The notes below the pieces were generated by a model. That model worked only from the letters and a program-made list of their open reading frames with translations, did no database searches and was not told the DNA's origin. From Desulfovibrio sp. G11 (lineage in GTDB: Bacteria; Desulfobacterota; Desulfovibrionia; Desulfovibrionales; Desulfovibrionaceae), in assembly GCF_900243745.1 (NCBI RefSeq), contig NZ_LT984798.1:620001-684000 (forward strand): a DNA stretch of 64,000 nt, in the 5' to 3' direction. Shown here one piece after another: positions 45,915 through 55,062 of the stretch; position 1 is the first letter of the stretch, and the number at the start of each line of letters is the position of its first letter. The position numbers were made by a program, and so were the translations under genes.

Positions 45915-46559
45915 ATGTTCACCCATGCGCTTCCGCGCCGTATCACAATTGCTCTGTGTGCCTTCCTGCTGACCCTTGTACTGCTTCCCGCCGGGGCGCA
46001 GGCCAACTCTCCTGCCCGGCAGTCCCTTGAAACAGCCACAAACCGCATACTGAACTTCATAAAAAATCCCGACTATGTGAACCCCGCCACACGCGGTCCC
46101 ATCCGCCAGCAGATCGAAGACGAGGTTCTGCATATATTTGATTTCAGCGAGTTCTCTTCGCGTACCGTGGGGCCGCGCTGGCGCAACTTTACGGCCCAGC
46201 AGAAACGTGAGTTCAGTGACGCCTTTGCCGACCTGCTCATCAATACCTATCTCAACAAGATTGACGGCTATAACGGCGAACAGGTGCTCTACACGGGCGA
46301 AGTCAGTTCGGCCAAAGGCGACCGCACCGAAGTGCGCACCGTGGTCACGATGAAAGACGGCAAAAAAGTTCCCGTGGCCTACCGCATGCTGCCCAAAAAC
46401 GGCAAATGGCTTGTCTATGATGTGCTGATAGAAAATATCAGCCTGGTGAAAAACTACCGCACCCAGTTTCAGGACATCCTGAATACCGACTCACCGGAGA
46501 ACCTCATTGCACGCATCAAGGCCAAGGCAATGGAAGTGCGGCAGGAACATGGCAAATAA
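45915..46559 (+). CDS. mlaC: Periplasmic phospholipid carrier MlaC
   Basis: 214 residues. A signal peptide (ITIALCAFLLTLVLLPAGAQA) precedes the MlaC fold: HIFDFSEFSSRTVGPRWRNF, FADLLINTYLNKIDGYNGE, and VAYRMLPKNGKWLVYDVLIENISLVKNYRTQF. It ferries phospholipid between MlaA in the outer membrane and MlaD in the inner membrane. It begins 2 bases after the mlaD stop. Confidence 0.94.
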   Translation: MFTHALPRRITIALCAFLLTLVLLPAGAQANSPARQSLETATNRILNFIKNPDYVNPATRGPIRQQIEDEVLHIFDFSEFSSRTVGPRWRNFTAQQKREFSDAFADLLINTYLNKIDGYNGEQVLYTGEVSSAKGDRTEVRTVVTMKDGKKVPVAYRMLPKNGKWLVYDVLIENISLVKNYRTQFQDILNTDSPENLIARIKAKAMEVRQEHGK

Positions 46560-47397
46560 TCATTGCTTGCGCCGGTTGCGCCTGCTGGCGCTGAACCTTC
46601 TGCTGCTGACGGGCCTTGCCTGTATTGCTTCAGATGAAGCCCTGGCAGCCCGGGGGGTGCGGCAAGAGCCTACGCCCTCGACCGTCTACGGGGCTTCCCC
46701 CATGCTGCCCGCCGGGGCCATCACGGTTACACCCTACGGCTCACTGCGCGCGACGGACGATCTTGACGACTATGACACCGCCGATGCCAGCATAGCCGAC
46801 CCCTTTGAGCCGTGGAACCGCTTCTGGTTTCATTTCAATGACATCTTCTACCTTTATGTTGCCAGACCGGCCTACGATGCATGGGTGTTCATCACGCCCC
46901 ACCAGCTGCGCGGCGGGCTGAAAAACTTCTTTTCCAACCTGCTGTTTCCCGTGCGCTTTGTGAACAATATTCTTCAGTTCCGCTTTATGGAAGCCGGGGT
47001 GGAGTTCAGCCGCTTTATCATGAACACCACCTCCAGCGCAGGCTTTGCCGATGTAGCCAAGGGCAAGCGCACCATTGTGCCGGTTGATCCCACGGGCGAG
47101 GACTTCGGGCAGACCCTGGGCCGATGGGGCATAGGCCAGGGTTTTTACCTGGTATGGCCCATACTTGGCCCAAGCTCGGCGCGTGATACCATTGGCCGCG
47201 TGGGCGACGTTTTTACAGACCCCCTCTTCTACCTCAAGCCCTGGGAACTGGGCACGGGACTGGCCACAGGATTTCGTTTTAACGACCTTGGTGATGTGCT
47301 GCCCCTGTATGAAGACCTGAACAGCGCCGCCGTGGACCCCTATATTGCCATGCGCGAAGCCTATGCAAACTTCCGCAAGTCGCAGATCATGCACTAG
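46549..47397 (+). CDS. mlaA: Outer-membrane lipid-asymmetry protein MlaA (VacJ)
   Basis: 282 residues. A signal-like N-terminus (LALNLLLLTGLACIASDEALA) has no perfect lipobox. The VacJ core follows: DPFEPWNRFWFHFND, LRGGLKNFFSNLLFPVRFVNNILQ, GEDFGQTLGRWGIGQGFYLVWPILGPSSARD. MlaA removes misplaced phospholipids from the outer leaflet and hands them to MlaC. The ATG at 46549 overlaps mlaC by 11 bases with AGGAAC upstream. Confidence 0.94.
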   Translation: MANNHCLRRLRLLALNLLLLTGLACIASDEALAARGVRQEPTPSTVYGASPMLPAGAITVTPYGSLRATDDLDDYDTADASIADPFEPWNRFWFHFNDIFYLYVARPAYDAWVFITPHQLRGGLKNFFSNLLFPVRFVNNILQFRFMEAGVEFSRFIMNTTSSAGFADVAKGKRTIVPVDPTGEDFGQTLGRWGIGQGFYLVWPILGPSSARDTIGRVGDVFTDPLFYLKPWELGTGLATGFRFNDLGDVLPLYEDLNSAAVDPYIAMREAYANFRKSQIMH

Positions 47398-47605
47398 GTG
47401 AACGCTTGCAAGGTATTGTGAGGGCGGGACCCTTTTGCAAAAAAGCCCCTCCCCCACACCCCCTGAAACCTTTATTCCCGTTGCAGTCTGTGGCAGGTAT
47501 TTTCCTGCCTTGCAGCAGAAGTCCGGGAATCAGGCCTTCCAGGCAGAACCCGGTCTCCGGCCTGTGGGGCATGCGGTCAAAGTTGTAGTAAAGCAGTTTT
47601 TGCCC

Positions 47606-47637
47606 AAAGCGGGTGTACGCATGCGTACACCCGCTTT
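47606..47637. terminator. Bidirectional terminator, 32-base perfect palindrome
   Basis: AAAGCGGGTGTACGCA followed at once by its exact complement, so T-runs occur at both 3' sides. It separates convergent mlaA and the MFS gene. The remaining 47398-47786 sequence shows no gene. Confidence 0.9.
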
Positions 47638-47786
47638 TTCAATGCCCTTGCAACAGGCAGGTCTTTTTTCAGGGCAGCTTCTTTTTACCATTTCAAGGGC
47701 ATCACCGGGGCACGGGGCCTCAACTGCAAACAGTCGCCAGCGCCGTGCATTTTGCAGCCCGCGAAAAACCCGCTGAAGCTGCCTTC

Positions 47787-48953
47787 CTAGTGTGTTACGG
47801 CAGTTTTTTGCACAGCCGTTACAATGGCGATCAGCAGGCCAACCAGAGCAGCGGCCAGGCCGATCATGAAGACCACCGCATAGCCGAAATGATCGGCAAA
47901 CAGGCCCGCAATCGGTGCTGTTGCGCCATAGGCCACATCCTGAAAAATGGCAAAACCGCCCACGGCCGTGCCGCGCAGTTCAGGCTGTACTTTCCTGATA
48001 ACTTCAACGCCCATAGACGGATACACCAGAGAGCATCCGGTTCCCGTCAAAAACGCACCAGCCAGGGCAATCTCCGCCGAGGGGGCAAGCCAGAGCGCCA
48101 GTTGGCCTCCGGCGGCAACCCCAAGGGAAACTGCGGCAACCCGCATGCCCCCGAGCCTGTCGGGAAGATGGCCGAAAAACAGGCGCACCAGCACAAAGCC
48201 GATGCCGAAGCAGGTCAGGGCAAGCCCGGCGTGCTGCCAGCCTCTGCTGGTAAAGTAAAGGGAAATAAATGCGCCGATAGCGGCAAAGCCCACACCCTGA
48301 AAACCGACAATGGCCCCCTGACGCCAGATGGAGCCGAGCACACGCAGAAACGACACGCCTGGTCTGGCAGATGCCGGCACCACAGCGGGCATCCGGCAAA
48401 CCATAAACCAACCCAGCAAGGGCAGCGGGCTGCACAACAGCATAAGCCCGGTAAAGCCAAACTGCCCAAAGCACAGCAGCCCTAGTGGGCCGCCAAGGGC
48501 AAATGCGCCGTAAAGGCTTGCACCCACAAGGGAAAATACCGTGCCGGACCGTTGCGGCCCAAGAAGGGCGATATTCCAGCTGAGCATGCCTACAATGGCC
48601 ATGCTCTCACCAAGGCCAAGCACCAGGCGCCCGGCAATCAACAGAGCGAAAGCCCAGGCGGGATCGCCCGTCGCACCGGCGACAAGGCAGATGGCGCTGG
48701 CCGCGGCATAGAGCAGCAAACCGCGCATCATGCAGGCCTTGCCGCCGTTACGGTCGGCGAATCGTCCGGAAAAACCGCGGGAAAGAATGGTCGTCAAAAA
48801 AGCGATGCCCACAGCAAGGCCGCTCAGCCCATTGGAAAGGCCGAGATGCCTGGTCACAAAAACAGAAATAACGGGCAGGGGCATGGCAACAGCCATGTAC
48901 GAAAAAAGCAGTGCCGCCGTGTTCCACAACAGGCAGCGGGTATCCTTTTGCAT
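47787..48953 (-). CDS. MFS transporter
   Basis: 388 residues with 12 predicted membrane helices. It shows the MFS loop-2/3 motif (GRFADRNGGKACM) and a related copy between helices 8 and 9 (FGHLPDRLGGMRV). GRLVLGLGESMAIVGMLSW in helix 4 is like the YfcJ/YhhS group of small-molecule exporters, but the substrate is not evident. The 5' leader contains a strong terminator-like hairpin (48998-49035), and an IS256 element sits just beyond it. Confidence 0.85.
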   Translation of the reverse strand: MQKDTRCLLWNTAALLFSYMAVAMPLPVISVFVTRHLGLSNGLSGLAVGIAFLTTILSRGFSGRFADRNGGKACMMRGLLLYAAASAICLVAGATGDPAWAFALLIAGRLVLGLGESMAIVGMLSWNIALLGPQRSGTVFSLVGASLYGAFALGGPLGLLCFGQFGFTGLMLLCSPLPLLGWFMVCRMPAVVPASARPGVSFLRVLGSIWRQGAIVGFQGVGFAAIGAFISLYFTSRGWQHAGLALTCFGIGFVLVRLFFGHLPDRLGGMRVAAVSLGVAAGGQLALWLAPSAEIALAGAFLTGTGCSLVYPSMGVEVIRKVQPELRGTAVGGFAIFQDVAYGATAPIAGLFADHFGYAVVFMIGLAAALVGLLIAIVTAVQKTAVTH

Positions 48954-48991
48954 AAAAAAATCCTGTAGTTTGTCGCAAACGGGTTAGGGAC

Positions 48992-49035
48992 ACAAAAAAC
49001 GCATCCCTTGCCGCAATTGCGGGAAGTGATGCGTT
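48992..49035 (-). terminator. Terminator or attenuator in the MFS gene leader
   Basis: Near-perfect 38-base palindrome (AACGCATC outer arms, CCGCAATTGCGG core at 49011-49022), followed on the minus strand by TTTTTTGTG. It lies 45 bases upstream of the MFS start. It either ends a transcript that once came from the right, now cut off by the IS, or attenuates the MFS gene itself. Confidence 0.75.
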
Positions 49036-49047
49036 GTGTGACGTTAA

Positions 49048-50370
49048 GAGGGTGTAAGAAATTTTGTGTAATCGGCCAATCATGTTACCCCGATTATCGG
49101 AGGATTGATGATGGTCGACCCCAAAGATATACCCGATGAGTTAATTGACGCTCTGCTTGCCAACTATCAAAAGCCCGACGACCTGCTGGGAAAAAACGGC
49201 ATTCTGGAACAACTGACCAAGCGAGTTATGGAGCGCGCTTTGCAAGCGGAGATGACCTACCATCTGGGGCATGAAAAACATGGCAGAGTTGCCAACGCCA
49301 GCGGCAACACCCGCAACGGCACAAGCAAAAAAACCTTGAAGGGGAAGAACGGCTCTTTGCCCATTGCGATTCCTCGAGACCGGGACGGCAGTTTTGAGCC
49401 GCAGTTGGTGGAAAAGCATCAGACCCACTGGCAAGGTTTAGATGATAGCATCATTTCGCTATATGCCCGTGGCATGAGCGTACGCGAAATCCAGGGGCAT
49501 CTGAAAGAGCTGTATCACACAGACGTTTCACCGGCGCTTATCAGCGCGGTAACCGATGAAGTGGCCGAGGATGTCCGTCAATGGCAAGGCCGCCCTCTGG
49601 ATGCCATTTATCCTATCCTTTACCTGGACTGCATCCACGTTAAGGTGCGCGATTCCGGCACGGTCGGTACCAAGGCGGTGTATCTGGCCCTTGGCGTGAC
49701 CATGAGCGGCGTGAAAGATTTGTTGGGTATGTGGATCTCCCCGAACGAGGGCGCAAAGTTCTGGCTGTCCGTGGTGACGGAACTGCGAAACCGGGGAGTG
49801 CAGGACATCTTCATCGCCTGCGTGGACGGGCTTAAGGGCTTTCCGGAGGCCATTGAAAGCGTATTTCCTAAAACGCAAATCCAGCTGTGCATTGTGCATC
49901 TGGTCCGGAACAGCTTGAAATTCGTGGGCTGGAAGGAGCGTAAAACCGTTGCCGCCGACCTGAGGGAAATATACAGCTCGCCAACGGCAGAACTGGCCCA
50001 GTCAGCCCTTGAGCGCCTGGAACACAAATACAATTCCAGTTATCCGCTCATCACAAAATCCTGGCGGGCCCACTGGCAGCGGATAATCCCCTTCTTTGAC
50101 TACCCGCCGGAAATCCGGAAGGTGATCTATACGACGAATGCCATAGAATCGCTGAACATGAGCCTGCGCAAGGTGACCAAAGCCAAGGGGGCTTTCCCCC
50201 ACGATGAGGCCGTTTTCAAAATCTTCTGGCTGGCGCTGCGAAATATCAGCAAAAAATGGACTATGCCCATCAGGGATTGGAAGGCAGCGTTGAACAGATT
50301 CGCCATACAATTTGAGGAAAGATTTCCAACTTAATAAGTAAACCGATTACACAAAGTTATGGACACCCCC
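49048..50370 (+). mobile_element. IS256-family insertion sequence, second and different element
   Basis: 1,323 bases. Its 28-base terminal repeats (49048-49075 and 50343-50370) share TTTGTGTAATCGG inside and GGGTGT near the ends. ACGTTAA occurs directly left (49041-49047) and again at 50377-50383, six bases beyond the right repeat. So the target duplication is either displaced by a small insertion or coincidental. The sequence is unrelated in detail to the element at 4996. Confidence 0.85.
49105..50334 (+). CDS. IS256-family transposase
   Basis: 409 residues with the full mutator-type signature: LYLDCIHVKVRD (first Asp), FIACVDGLKGFPEAI (second Asp), CIVHLVRNS and TTNAIESLNMSLRKVTKAKGAFP (Glu). 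The N-terminus contains the AEMTYHLGHEKHGR segment typical of the family. Two or three consecutive ATG codons at 49105-49113 follow CGGAGGATTG. No frame damage seen. Confidence 0.94.
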   Translation: MMMVDPKDIPDELIDALLANYQKPDDLLGKNGILEQLTKRVMERALQAEMTYHLGHEKHGRVANASGNTRNGTSKKTLKGKNGSLPIAIPRDRDGSFEPQLVEKHQTHWQGLDDSIISLYARGMSVREIQGHLKELYHTDVSPALISAVTDEVAEDVRQWQGRPLDAIYPILYLDCIHVKVRDSGTVGTKAVYLALGVTMSGVKDLLGMWISPNEGAKFWLSVVTELRNRGVQDIFIACVDGLKGFPEAIESVFPKTQIQLCIVHLVRNSLKFVGWKERKTVAADLREIYSSPTAELAQSALERLEHKYNSSYPLITKSWRAHWQRIIPFFDYPPEIRKVIYTTNAIESLNMSLRKVTKAKGAFPHDEAVFKIFWLALRNISKKWTMPIRDWKAALNRFAIQFEERFPT

Positions 50371-50784
50371 GACACCACGTTAACGCTTACGCCAAACTCC
50401 AAGAGTTTGTATGGGCTTCTCCTAAGGCATTACCTCGGGCCTGTCAACGTGCATCGTATAAAAAATCCTGCCGGTCACGGCCCCTGTACGGCATCTCCCT
50501 GCAGTCGCAAGTAACGGATACGTCCCCTGCCGTAAACACATGCTCTGCCCCTGCGCCCGGACCGCAACAGCAATGCGTGGATTTTTCTGTTTTTCTTCAA
50601 ACCGGCTGGCGCTGCCCACCCTGCAACAATTTCATGGCATTGTTCATAACCAGCATGCTGCAAGGCTGCCGGAGCCGGCCTGTTCCGCTAAACCTTTTTG
50701 CCGCATGGCCGTTATTTCTAATACGGGCATGCGCTTGTCCGGAATACCCTCTCCGTAAGGAGAGGAAAAAAATGCCCCTGAAAG
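50371..50784. other. Gene-free stretch between the IS element and the fliD promoter
   Basis: 414 bases without a supportable gene. It contains a short hairpin, CCTCTCC-GTAA-GGAGAGG (50748-50765), followed by A7. Confidence 0.4.
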
Positions 50785-50855
50785 TTGCACGCATTTTGCA
50801 GTATGGGCTGTGTCCGGCACATATGCCCCTCCCTGCCGGGCAGAATTTTTTATGA
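50772..50855 (+). CDS. Possible 27-residue leader peptide
   Basis: ATG at 50772 is preceded by AAGGAGAGG at good spacing and opens a frame of 27 codons (MPLKVARILQYGLCPAHMPL...), ending 9 bases before fliD. It overlaps the sigma-54 promoter, so it could only be made from an upstream transcript. It may be chance. Confidence 0.25.
   Translation: MPLKVARILQYGLCPAHMPLPAGQNFL
50785..50800 (+). promoter_or_regulatory. Sigma-54 promoter of fliD
   Basis: TTGCACG-CATT-TTGCA matches the sigma-54 pattern (TGGCACG-N4-TTGCW) at all but one position, with correct spacing of the -24 and -12 elements. Transcription would start near 50812, 50 bases before the fliD ATG. Sigma-54 control is common for flagellar genes. 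Confidence 0.75.
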
Positions 50856-50864
50856 GAGGCGCTT

Positions 50865-53800
50865 ATGGCTATCAGTATATCCGGCTCAAACTCCATATCC
50901 GGCCTGAGCAACATGGGCACCGATTTTGATACCGTGCTTGCCAAGCTCAAAAAGGTGGAGTCCATCCAGCTCAACCGTCTGACCGCGTGGAAGTCCGACT
51001 GGAATCTGAGGTATGAAGCGTTCGGCTCCATCATTGAGCAGATCCAGATCGCCAGCAACGTACTCGGAACCCTGAGCAACCGGAACAATTTCGTCACCAA
51101 GAATGTCGCCTCCAGCAACGAGCATGTTCTTACCGCTGTGGCCAACGCCTCGGCCCAGGACGTGCAGCACTCCATCAACGTGCTGCAAACGGCCAACAAC
51201 GCTGTTTGGGCCAATACCGGGCATGTATTCAGCTCCAAGAACGACATCATCAACGATACCGGCACCGACCAGTACTTCAAGTTCACCTATGCGGGCGTCA
51301 CCAAGGAGATAAAGGTTCCGCCCAAGACCACGCTGGAATCCTTTGTCAGCATGGTCAACAATTCCACCGATAATCCCGGCATCAAGGTGAGCACGGTACA
51401 GACCGGCGCGGGCTACGTTTTTCAGGTGGCCGGCAAGAGCACCGGCGCGGCCAACGATCTTGTCATCCACGACAGCGGCCTTGTGGGCATGAACTCTGCG
51501 GGCAGCACCTCGGCATGGAGAACGAACAATTCTCTCAATCTTGCAGAATCACTGACCAATCCCACAAAATACTCCTATGACCTGATCATGGAGGACGGCG
51601 CAAAATTCAAAGTTGCCATTACCGGCGACAAGACCAACCAGAATCTGGCAGATCAGATAAACGCCCAGACAGGGCGCAACGTGGCCAGCCTGGACAGCAG
51701 CGGCAACCTGACCCTTACGGGTGTGGCCGCCATGTACCAGCGCGACACGACAACCACAGAAAAATCCATACCCGCCAGCACCAAAGTTGCCCTTACGTCC
51801 GGCGGAGCCAACGATACGCTGAGCAGCGACCTGACCGTCACCATGCAGTATGACGACGGCATCACGAGCGGCGAGCGCACGGTCACCATCAAGGCAGGCA
51901 CCACCATGCGCGATGCCCTCGCCCAGATGGCCCAGGCTTCCGGCATGAAGTCGGCGGACATGAGCATGGACGCACACGGTGTTTGGTCCGTCAAGCTTGA
52001 TAATATTACCAATATAAGCTTCAGCGGCGATCAGGCGGCATCCTATACCCCCACCTATACCGCAGCGCAGATGGGAAACCGCGTAGGCGACCTTGCATCC
52101 GCCAGCACGGCGCTGGTTTTCAAGGCCGACATGCTGGACAAGGCCATCGGCGGCAATAATCCCGACGGCAGCATGTTCACGTACACCATTGTGGGCAAGG
52201 ACGGGGTTGCAAAAAACATAGCCATTGCAAATACCGCCACCTATCAGGATCTGGCCGATAAAATTGCCGCAGAAACCGGGGCAACCCTTGCCACAAACAA
52301 CGGCAATCTTTCCCTGTCGCTGGATGATACCGTCAAGTTCTACCTCAGCCAGGGAACAGGCGGCGGCATGGACGGCCTTACTGCAAACACCGCCACTACC
52401 ACCACCAATACGGGCATGCTCCCGGACGGCACGCTGGACAATCCACAGCCGGACCTCAACTATACCATCACTCTTAATGACGGTACGCCCATCGGTGTCG
52501 GCCCCATAGCCAGCGGCTCCTCCATGCAGGATGTGGTGAACGCCATTCAGGCCACCCTGAACAGCGACCCCGCCGCCCAAGCCGCCGGAGCCACCGCCAA
52601 GCTTGTAAAAGCGGACGGCACCCCCTGGACCGGCGAGGCCGATGGCCCCGCCTACCTTGAAGTCGCCAACGTGCAGGGAGTCAGCGGGCCGGGCATCAAG
52701 GGCCAGGTGGCCTCATCATCCAACTGGAACATCCAGCGGTCCACCAATGCCCGTTTTACCGTGGACAACTGGCCCGTAGAGATGGAATCCGCCACCAATA
52801 CGGTCAGCGATGTCATTGAAGGAGTGGTCTTTACCCTGCAGGACAAGGGGCAGGCGCGCATCAATATCAGCACCGACATCACCTCGGTGGAAAAATCCAT
52901 CCAGACATTTCTGGATGCCGTAAACTCTGTCCTGCTGACCATCCGCGAGTTCACAAGCTTTGACAAAGACAAGGCCACCACAACCAACGACCCCAAGCTG
53001 GCCGACAACGACAACTACAGCCCGTCGCAGCTTACTGCGGAAAAAGGCGGGCTTTTGCAGGGCAACTATGGGGTGCAGCTTTTCAAATCACGCTTCAACA
53101 GCCTGTTGACCGGATCGCCTCCGGGCTTCAAAAGCCGCACCAGCGCTGAAGACGTGCTTTCCGGCGATGTGCTCGCCAACCTGGCCAACCTGGGCATCAA
53201 GGTGAACAACAATGAGGCCAGCGACAAGTTCGGCCTGCTGGAAATAGCGCCCTCGTCCTCCATTGCCGCCCTGCAGCAGATGGACCAGGAAAACTATAAC
53301 GACATGATCACCAATAACCTGGAAGCCGTGGTGGATTTTTTCTGCACCGAAGGCACAGGAACCACCACGTCGCCGGATTTCCGCTACGGCAGCCATGTTC
53401 CCGGCATTACCAAAGCCGGCTCATATGATGTAACGTATACTGTCGATGCGCACGGCAATATTGAAAAAGTCATGGTGGGCGGTGTGGAAGCCAAGCGCGA
53501 TACAAGCATGCCCGGCTACTATTACAGCGTGGCTTCAGGCGATGGGCGCGGTCTTGCCATTCTGATTGACGACCTGAGCGAAGGCGAACATACAGGCCAG
53601 GTGCGCATCAAAGAAGGTCTGGTGCAGTCGGTAAACAGCTTTCTGAAAAGCGAGCTGGTATTCAATGATGTGAAAATGTCCGGCACAGACCCGGCCAAAA
53701 CCGCCGACGCCATTGCCCTCAAGTCGCAGAACGGCGCACTGATGGTCCTGCGTGACAACTACAAGACCATCATGGAAAATATCGATAAAAAGATCGGCAA

Positions 53801-53942
53801 AGAACAAAGCCGGCTGGCCCTCTGGGAATCGCGGCAAAAAAAATATTTCGCCAATCTGGAAACCCTGCTGAACAACTATGGAACCATGCAAAAACAGCTT
53901 GAGTCACAGATTGCCAAGATGAACAACAGCAGCAAGAGCTAG
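50865..53942 (+). CDS. fliD: Flagellar filament-cap protein FliD
   Basis: 1,025 residues. The FliD N-domain begins SISGLSNMGTDFDTVLAKLKKVESIQLNRL. The C-domain (about 690-1010) ends in a coiled coil (IMENIDKKIGKEQSRLALWES). The middle 550 residues hold several Thr/Asn/Gly-rich modules with flagellin-hook-like repeats (for example TITLNDGTPI, YTIVGKDGVAKNIAI). Typical FliD is about 450-700 residues, so this cap has extra domains, probably surface-exposed. It caps the growing filament and directs flagellin folding. GAGAGGCG precedes the ATG; fliS follows 53 bases on. Confidence 0.93.
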   Translation: MAISISGSNSISGLSNMGTDFDTVLAKLKKVESIQLNRLTAWKSDWNLRYEAFGSIIEQIQIASNVLGTLSNRNNFVTKNVASSNEHVLTAVANASAQDVQHSINVLQTANNAVWANTGHVFSSKNDIINDTGTDQYFKFTYAGVTKEIKVPPKTTLESFVSMVNNSTDNPGIKVSTVQTGAGYVFQVAGKSTGAANDLVIHDSGLVGMNSAGSTSAWRTNNSLNLAESLTNPTKYSYDLIMEDGAKFKVAITGDKTNQNLADQINAQTGRNVASLDSSGNLTLTGVAAMYQRDTTTTEKSIPASTKVALTSGGANDTLSSDLTVTMQYDDGITSGERTVTIKAGTTMRDALAQMAQASGMKSADMSMDAHGVWSVKLDNITNISFSGDQAASYTPTYTAAQMGNRVGDLASASTALVFKADMLDKAIGGNNPDGSMFTYTIVGKDGVAKNIAIANTATYQDLADKIAAETGATLATNNGNLSLSLDDTVKFYLSQGTGGGMDGLTANTATTTTNTGMLPDGTLDNPQPDLNYTITLNDGTPIGVGPIASGSSMQDVVNAIQATLNSDPAAQAAGATAKLVKADGTPWTGEADGPAYLEVANVQGVSGPGIKGQVASSSNWNIQRSTNARFTVDNWPVEMESATNTVSDVIEGVVFTLQDKGQARINISTDITSVEKSIQTFLDAVNSVLLTIREFTSFDKDKATTTNDPKLADNDNYSPSQLTAEKGGLLQGNYGVQLFKSRFNSLLTGSPPGFKSRTSAEDVLSGDVLANLANLGIKVNNNEASDKFGLLEIAPSSSIAALQQMDQENYNDMITNNLEAVVDFFCTEGTGTTTSPDFRYGSHVPGITKAGSYDVTYTVDAHGNIEKVMVGGVEAKRDTSMPGYYYSVASGDGRGLAILIDDLSEGEHTGQVRIKEGLVQSVNSFLKSELVFNDVKMSGTDPAKTADAIALKSQNGALMVLRDNYKTIMENIDKKIGKEQSRLALWESRQKKYFANLETLLNNYGTMQKQLESQIAKMNNSSKS

Positions 53943-53995
53943 CACGTTTCAAGCGCGGTACGCTATAAAAACACGCACGCCACAAGGACAGAAAC

Positions 53996-54742
53996 ATGAA
54001 CAAAGCGGCGCACGCCTACTTTCAGACCAAAATCGGCACCACTGACCAGGGGCAGCTTCTGCTCATGCTCTATGACGGCGCCCTCAAATACATCCAGCAG
54101 GCCCGCACCAAGATGATCGCCAAGGACTTTGCGGGCAAAGGCATCATGATTTCAAAGGTTATCGACATCGTTAACGAACTTGCCGCATCACTCAATATGG
54201 ACAGGGGCGGCAGTCTGGCCGTTAACCTCAACAACCTGTACCTGCTCTGCACAGCGCGCTTGCTGCGCGCCAACCTGAAAATGGATATGGAATCGCTCGA
54301 CAGCGTGGAGAGCATTCTTTCAGGCCTGCGCGGGGCCTACGCCCAGATCATCGAAACCCCCGAGGCGCGCAAGGCCGCGGCAGATATTGCCAGCCGCATG
54401 CAGCCCACCGGCTCGGTAACCAAAACAGCCCAGCCCCTCATGCAGCATCAGGGCATGCCGATTCCCCGCGCCCAGGCTCAGGCTGCCTACGGGCGCAATG
54501 CCATGCCCTTCCAGCCGCAGGCCGCGGCGCAACCCGCCATTCCCGGCTATTCCCCTGCACCGGCGGCTCCGGCTGCGGCAGCGGTCCCGGCAACCGGTGC
54601 CGATGCCAGTCAGCCCGCAGCAGCGCCCCGGGCGCATGTGCAGGCCTTTGACCAGGCCATGAGCCAGATGCCCCCTGCGAGCGCAGGCTTTGCGCCCGGC
54701 CGTCTGCCGGGCGCTTACGGCAAAACCACGCCTCAGGAATAG
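53996..54742 (+). CDS. fliS: Flagellar chaperone FliS with long Pro/Ala-rich tail
   Basis: 248 residues. The first ~125 are a normal FliS four-helix bundle (AYFQTKIGTTDQGQLLLMLYDGALKYIQQA, NELAASLNMDRGGSLAVNLNNLYLLC). The remaining ~120 are rich in Pro, Ala and Gln and likely disordered, about doubling the usual length of 130. FliS binds the flagellin C-terminus to prevent early assembly. It shares an operon with fliD and has a terminator 150 bases downstream. Confidence 0.92.
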   Translation: MNKAAHAYFQTKIGTTDQGQLLLMLYDGALKYIQQARTKMIAKDFAGKGIMISKVIDIVNELAASLNMDRGGSLAVNLNNLYLLCTARLLRANLKMDMESLDSVESILSGLRGAYAQIIETPEARKAAADIASRMQPTGSVTKTAQPLMQHQGMPIPRAQAQAAYGRNAMPFQPQAAAQPAIPGYSPAPAAPAAAAVPATGADASQPAAAPRAHVQAFDQAMSQMPPASAGFAPGRLPGAYGKTTPQE

Positions 54743-54891
54743 GCTCCGGCGGGGCAGGTACTGCATCCAGGACATTTCACCTGTCCGGCAGATGCAAAAC
54801 AATGCTCCGCCGCAAGGACACAAGGGCGGCAACGGCAACAGGGCGACCTTCGGGACGTGTGCCGTTCTGCCCGGAACATTAAAATGCATAT

Positions 54892-54934
54892 CCCCCGCAA
54901 TTGTGACTACAGTCACAGATTGCGGGGGGTTTTT
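54892..54934 (+). terminator. Terminator of the fliD-fliS operon
   Basis: Long stem: CCCCCGCAA plus TGTGACT paired with AGTCACA and TTGCGGGGG, then TTTTT (54930-54934). Strong in both stem and T-run. Confidence 0.92.
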
Positions 54935-54939
54935 GTGTT

Positions 54940-54989
54940 GTACACTGAACCAGTGGCCGGTACACTGCCGCTGCCGCGCGCGTACACCG
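54940..54989 (+). promoter_or_regulatory. Three phased GTACAC repeats ahead of the Crp/Fnr gene
   Basis: GTACACTG at 54940, GTACACTG at 54960 and GTACACCG at 54982, spaced 20 and 22 bases, so all on about the same face of the helix. They lie 74-123 bases before the regulator gene. A repeated operator, possibly for autoregulation, is a fair guess. Otherwise the 54743-55062 gap holds only the fliS terminator. Confidence 0.35.
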
Positions 54990-55062
54990 GAAGGTTTCGG
55001 CTGCTGCCGTACCGCCTCCGAAGTCCGGCATTCCTGAAGCCGAAAGCCCGGGAGATTGTACT

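Noticed and set aside
50748-50771. Hairpin followed by A7 ahead of fliD as a terminator
   Set aside because: The T-run would be on the 5' side for the minus strand and there is none on the plus strand, so it cannot act as an intrinsic terminator.
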